Below, in pieces: positions 14,418 to 16,268 of a stretch of DNA of 16,268 bases (positions are counted from its first letter, which is position 1; each line of letters starts with the position of its first letter). The notes under the pieces were generated by a model. The model worked only from the letters and a program-made list of their open reading frames with translations, was not told where the DNA came from and did not search any database. The translations under genes were made by a program, and so were the position numbers. The DNA is taken from the NCBI GenBank assembly GCA_021795095.1, contig JAJYPU010000030.1, positions 1 through 16,268 on the forward strand. The letters are read 5' to 3'. This DNA comes from Actinomycetes bacterium. Lineage in GTDB: Bacteria > Actinomycetota > Acidimicrobiia > Acidimicrobiales > RAAP-2.

Positions 14418-15965
14418 GTGTCGCACACGGGGCTGTTATCGCGTCAGCGAAGGAACGGCGTCCACTTCGAATCACGCGGCGTGACACTGGCCGTGTTGAG
14501 CCTGAGCGTGTTGATCATCAACCTCGACGGGACGATCCTCAACGTGGCGCTGCCCAGCATCGTGCGAGACCTGCACGCCACGTCAACGCAGTTGCAGTGG
14601 GTGGTCGATGCCTACATCATCGTGCTCGCCGGGCTGCTGCTGATCGCCGGCTCACTCGGGGACCACTGGGGTCGCAAGCGGGTGTTCCTGATTGGGTTGT
14701 TGATCTTCGGTGTCGGTTCGGCGCTGTCGGCGTTCTCGACCTCGACCGGTTCGCTCATCGCAGCACGCGCGTTCATGGGGGTTGGCGGTGCGGCGGTCAT
14801 GCCCTCGACGCTGTCGATCCTCACGAACGTCTTTCGCGAGCCACACGATCGGGCCCGCGCCATCGGGTTGTGGTCGGGGACCAACGGACTCGGTCTCGCC
14901 CTCGGGCCGCTCATCGGCGGGTGGCTCCTCGCGCACTACTGGTGGGGCTCGGTGTTTCTAATCAACGTTCCGATCGCGCTCATCACGGGCGTGACGGCAC
15001 TCGTGGCGATACCAGACTCGCGCAACGCTGACGCCGCGGCACCCGACATCGTTGGCGCGGTGTTGTCGTTGGTCGGCGTGTCGTCTCTGCTCTGGGGGAT
15101 CATCGAGGCACCGTCAAGGGGCTGGACCTCACCCTTGATCCTCTCCGCGATCATCGGCTCGGTCGTCGTCGCCGCCGTACTGGTGAGGTGGGAGTTGCGG
15201 TCGTCGCACCCACTCGTCGAACTCGCCTTCTTCCGCAAGCGTCGGTTCTCGGTCGCCATGGGTGGTCTCGCGCTCACGCTGTTCGCGCTGTCGGGCACGA
15301 TGTTCCTGCTCACTCAGTACCTCCAGTTCTCACTCGGCTACAGTCCGTTCCAGACGGGCCTTCGCATCACCCCGATCGCGCTCGTACTGATCGTGGTGGC
15401 GTCGGTGTCGACCACGCTCGCTCGCTACGCGGGTTCGAAGGTGGTCGTCGTCGCCGGAATGGTCCTAATCGCACTCGGGCTCCAGCTGTTGTCGACTGTG
15501 ACCATCCACACGACCTACACCGACGCGTTGCCGGCCTTCTTCCTGCTCGGCATAGGCGCGGGACTCGCCATCGCGCCCTGCACGGACGCGGTCATGGGTT
15601 CGGTGCCCAACCACCTCGCGGGTATCGGTTCGGCGACCAACTCGACAGCCCTGCAGATCGGGAGTGCCTTGGGTGTCGCCGTGATCGGCAGCCTGCTCAA
15701 CGCGCGCTACCAGAGTCGCGTCGACCTGCTGCTCAGCGGCCGCGGTGCCCCGGCCCCGGTCGTGGCGGTCATCCGATCATCCCTCGGGGGCGCGCTCGCC
15801 GTCGCCCAGCGAGCGGGCGGCGCGGTGGGGGCCCAGCTGGCCCTGGCGGCGAGGCAGTCGTTCCTCGCCGGGCTCGACTTCGCCGTCGACATTGCCGCCG
15901 CCATCGTCGCCGCGGCGGCACTCATCGTCGCCGTGCTGCTACCCGCGAGGGCGCCGAAGGAGTAA
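14418..15965 (+). CDS. DHA2-family MFS drug/proton antiporter (EmrB/QacA type)
   Basis: A 515-residue protein from GTG 14418, preferred because GGGGAGG (14405-14411) lies six bases upstream. ATG 14379 with a weaker AGG is the alternative and adds 13 residues. It has about 14 membrane segments. Motif D1 (LDGTILNVALPSIVRDL), motif A (GSLGDHWGRKRVF) and antiporter motif C (SGTNGLGLALGPLIGGWL) mark it as a DHA2 exporter, which pumps hydrophobic drugs or metabolites out in exchange for protons. The last periplasmic loop before the final helix is Ala/Gly-rich. Its TAA stop (15963-15965) directly abuts the stop of the convergent anti-sigma remnant. No TetR-type regulator is adjacent. Confidence 0.92.
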   Translation: MSHTGLLSRQRRNGVHFESRGVTLAVLSLSVLIINLDGTILNVALPSIVRDLHATSTQLQWVVDAYIIVLAGLLLIAGSLGDHWGRKRVFLIGLLIFGVGSALSAFSTSTGSLIAARAFMGVGGAAVMPSTLSILTNVFREPHDRARAIGLWSGTNGLGLALGPLIGGWLLAHYWWGSVFLINVPIALITGVTALVAIPDSRNADAAAPDIVGAVLSLVGVSSLLWGIIEAPSRGWTSPLILSAIIGSVVVAAVLVRWELRSSHPLVELAFFRKRRFSVAMGGLALTLFALSGTMFLLTQYLQFSLGYSPFQTGLRITPIALVLIVVASVSTTLARYAGSKVVVVAGMVLIALGLQLLSTVTIHTTYTDALPAFFLLGIGAGLAIAPCTDAVMGSVPNHLAGIGSATNSTALQIGSALGVAVIGSLLNARYQSRVDLLLSGRGAPAPVVAVIRSSLGGALAVAQRAGGAVGAQLALAARQSFLAGLDFAVDIAAAIVAAAALIVAVLLPARAPKE

Positions 15966-16166
15966 TTAGGTGGACGGCCCTTCGGGGCCGGTGAGGCGTT
16001 GGACGAATCGCATCAGACGCTCAAGCGCCTCGCCGTACGCGGCGCCGCCGTTGCCGTCACCACGGGCGGGCGCCGCCTTGACCCGGGCGTAGGTGCTGAC
16101 CTCGAGTCCGCACTTCTGACAGGTCTCGAGGTGCCGTTCGACGAGGGTTGCCACCAGATGTGACAC
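15966..16166 (-). pseudogene. zf-HC2 anti-sigma factor, N-terminus replaced by IS607 sequence
   Basis: From the IS boundary (about 16144) to the TAA at 15968-15966 the frame encodes the C-terminal part of a zinc-binding anti-sigma factor. ERHLETCQKCGLEVSTY holds the His-x3-Cys-x2-Cys motif and is followed by ALERLMRFVQRL. In intact members an N-terminal segment with another zinc ligand precedes this. Here that part is missing. The IS607 end instead supplies a GTG at 16166 and the residues VSHLVAT, in frame, giving a possible 66-residue hybrid with no good SD. The partner sigma factor gene would normally lie just upstream, beyond the IS. The protein family is recognised with moderate confidence; function of the remnant is doubtful. 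Confidence 0.65.
15975..15990. terminator. UUCG-tetraloop hairpin at convergent gene ends
   Basis: CGGCCC (15975-15980) and GGGCCG (15985-15990) form a perfect 6-bp stem closed by a TTCG loop, a very stable C(UUCG)G hairpin. It begins 9 bp after the MFS stop and lies inside the last codons of the opposing anti-sigma remnant. No T tract follows on the plus strand, so termination of MFS transcripts is plausible but not certain. Confidence 0.45.
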
Positions 16167-16268
16167 CGCTACGCAAGACTTCGAAGCAATGAACTTGAGT
16201 GAGTGGGCAGACCGACAAGGGGTGCATCCCCAGATCGCCTATCGGTGGTTCCGAGAGGGGACATTGCC
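16145..16268 (+). mobile_element. IS607-family element, 5' end (right copy, truncated by window edge)
   Basis: This is the exact inverted copy of bases 1-124. The element begins at GGGTTGCCACC (16145 onward) next to the anti-sigma remnant and runs rightward out of the window. The leading GG fits the dinucleotide core at which IS607-type recombinases insert. Only 44 bp of leader and 80 bp of transposase gene are visible. Confidence 0.8.
16189..16268 (+). CDS. tnpA: IS607 family serine transposase TnpA, N-terminal fragment (right copy)
   Basis: ATG 16189 opens a frame of 26 codons cut by the window edge. It is identical to the left copy: MNLSEWADRQ, then AYRWFREGTLP, the MerR-like DNA-binding helix-turn-helix of IS607 transposases. 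The serine recombinase domain and any tnpB partner lie outside. No SD stands out in the 44-bp leader. Confidence 0.85.
   Translation, partial: MNLSEWADRQGVHPQIAYRWFREGTL

Noticed and set aside
1..16268. Anti-phage defence island, CRISPR array, prophage or conjugative element
   Set aside because: No nuclease, toxin-antitoxin, phage structural or conjugation genes were recognised, and there are no spaced repeats. Apart from the IS607 ends the content is metabolic, transport and envelope-related.

Overview
This is a GC-rich window with densely packed genes, frequent GTG starts and one TTG start. Purine-rich Shine-Dalgarno (SD) sequences such as GAGGAG and AAGGAG are visible. The gene content (zf-HC2 anti-sigma domain, ABC-2-type permease remnant ending in GAWRMATRDA, secreted Cys-rich SGNH hydrolases, CcdA/TlpA pair) fits a high-GC actinomycete. 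An Acidimicrobiia-like lineage is possible, but I cannot fix the taxon from sequence alone.

Ends: the first 124 and last 124 bases are exact inverted copies of each other. Each reads outward into the start of an IS607-family serine transposase (26 codons visible), so the window lies between the 5' ends of two IS607 copies in opposite orientation, or ends there because an assembler stopped at a repeated IS. Both junctions cut genes. On the left is an ABC-2-type permease pseudogene with two 1-nt frameshifts. On the right is a zf-HC2 anti-sigma factor that has lost its N-terminus.

815-7226 (minus strand): a run of five genes, transcribed right to left. They encode SGNH hydrolase 2, an aldehyde dehydrogenase (preceded by a small coupled ORF), an AMP-forming acyl-CoA ligase, an acyltransferase-3 membrane protein and SGNH hydrolase 1. 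A reasonable reading is an envelope or exopolysaccharide acylation module: aldehyde to acid, acid to acyl-CoA, transfer across the membrane by AT3, and handling outside by SGNH proteins. This resembles OafA-type AT3-SGNH fusions but with the parts as separate genes. The module reading is inference.

7536-11664 (plus strand): a NitT/TauT-type ABC importer (permease, binding protein, ATPase), then an ArsR-family regulator with a CxC motif and a crotonase-fold protein lacking both usual catalytic glutamates. The 309-bp divergent gap between this block and the minus-strand run holds a perfect 6-3-6 inverted repeat that could be an operator.

11709-14268 (minus strand): a CcdA-type membrane thiol transporter with a TlpA/ResA-like thioredoxin (3-bp gap, one operon), and a DMT-family membrane transporter. 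14418-15965 (plus strand): a DHA2-type MFS drug exporter whose stop abuts the stop of the truncated anti-sigma gene, next to a UUCG hairpin. I saw no tRNA, rRNA, CRISPR array or prophage genes.
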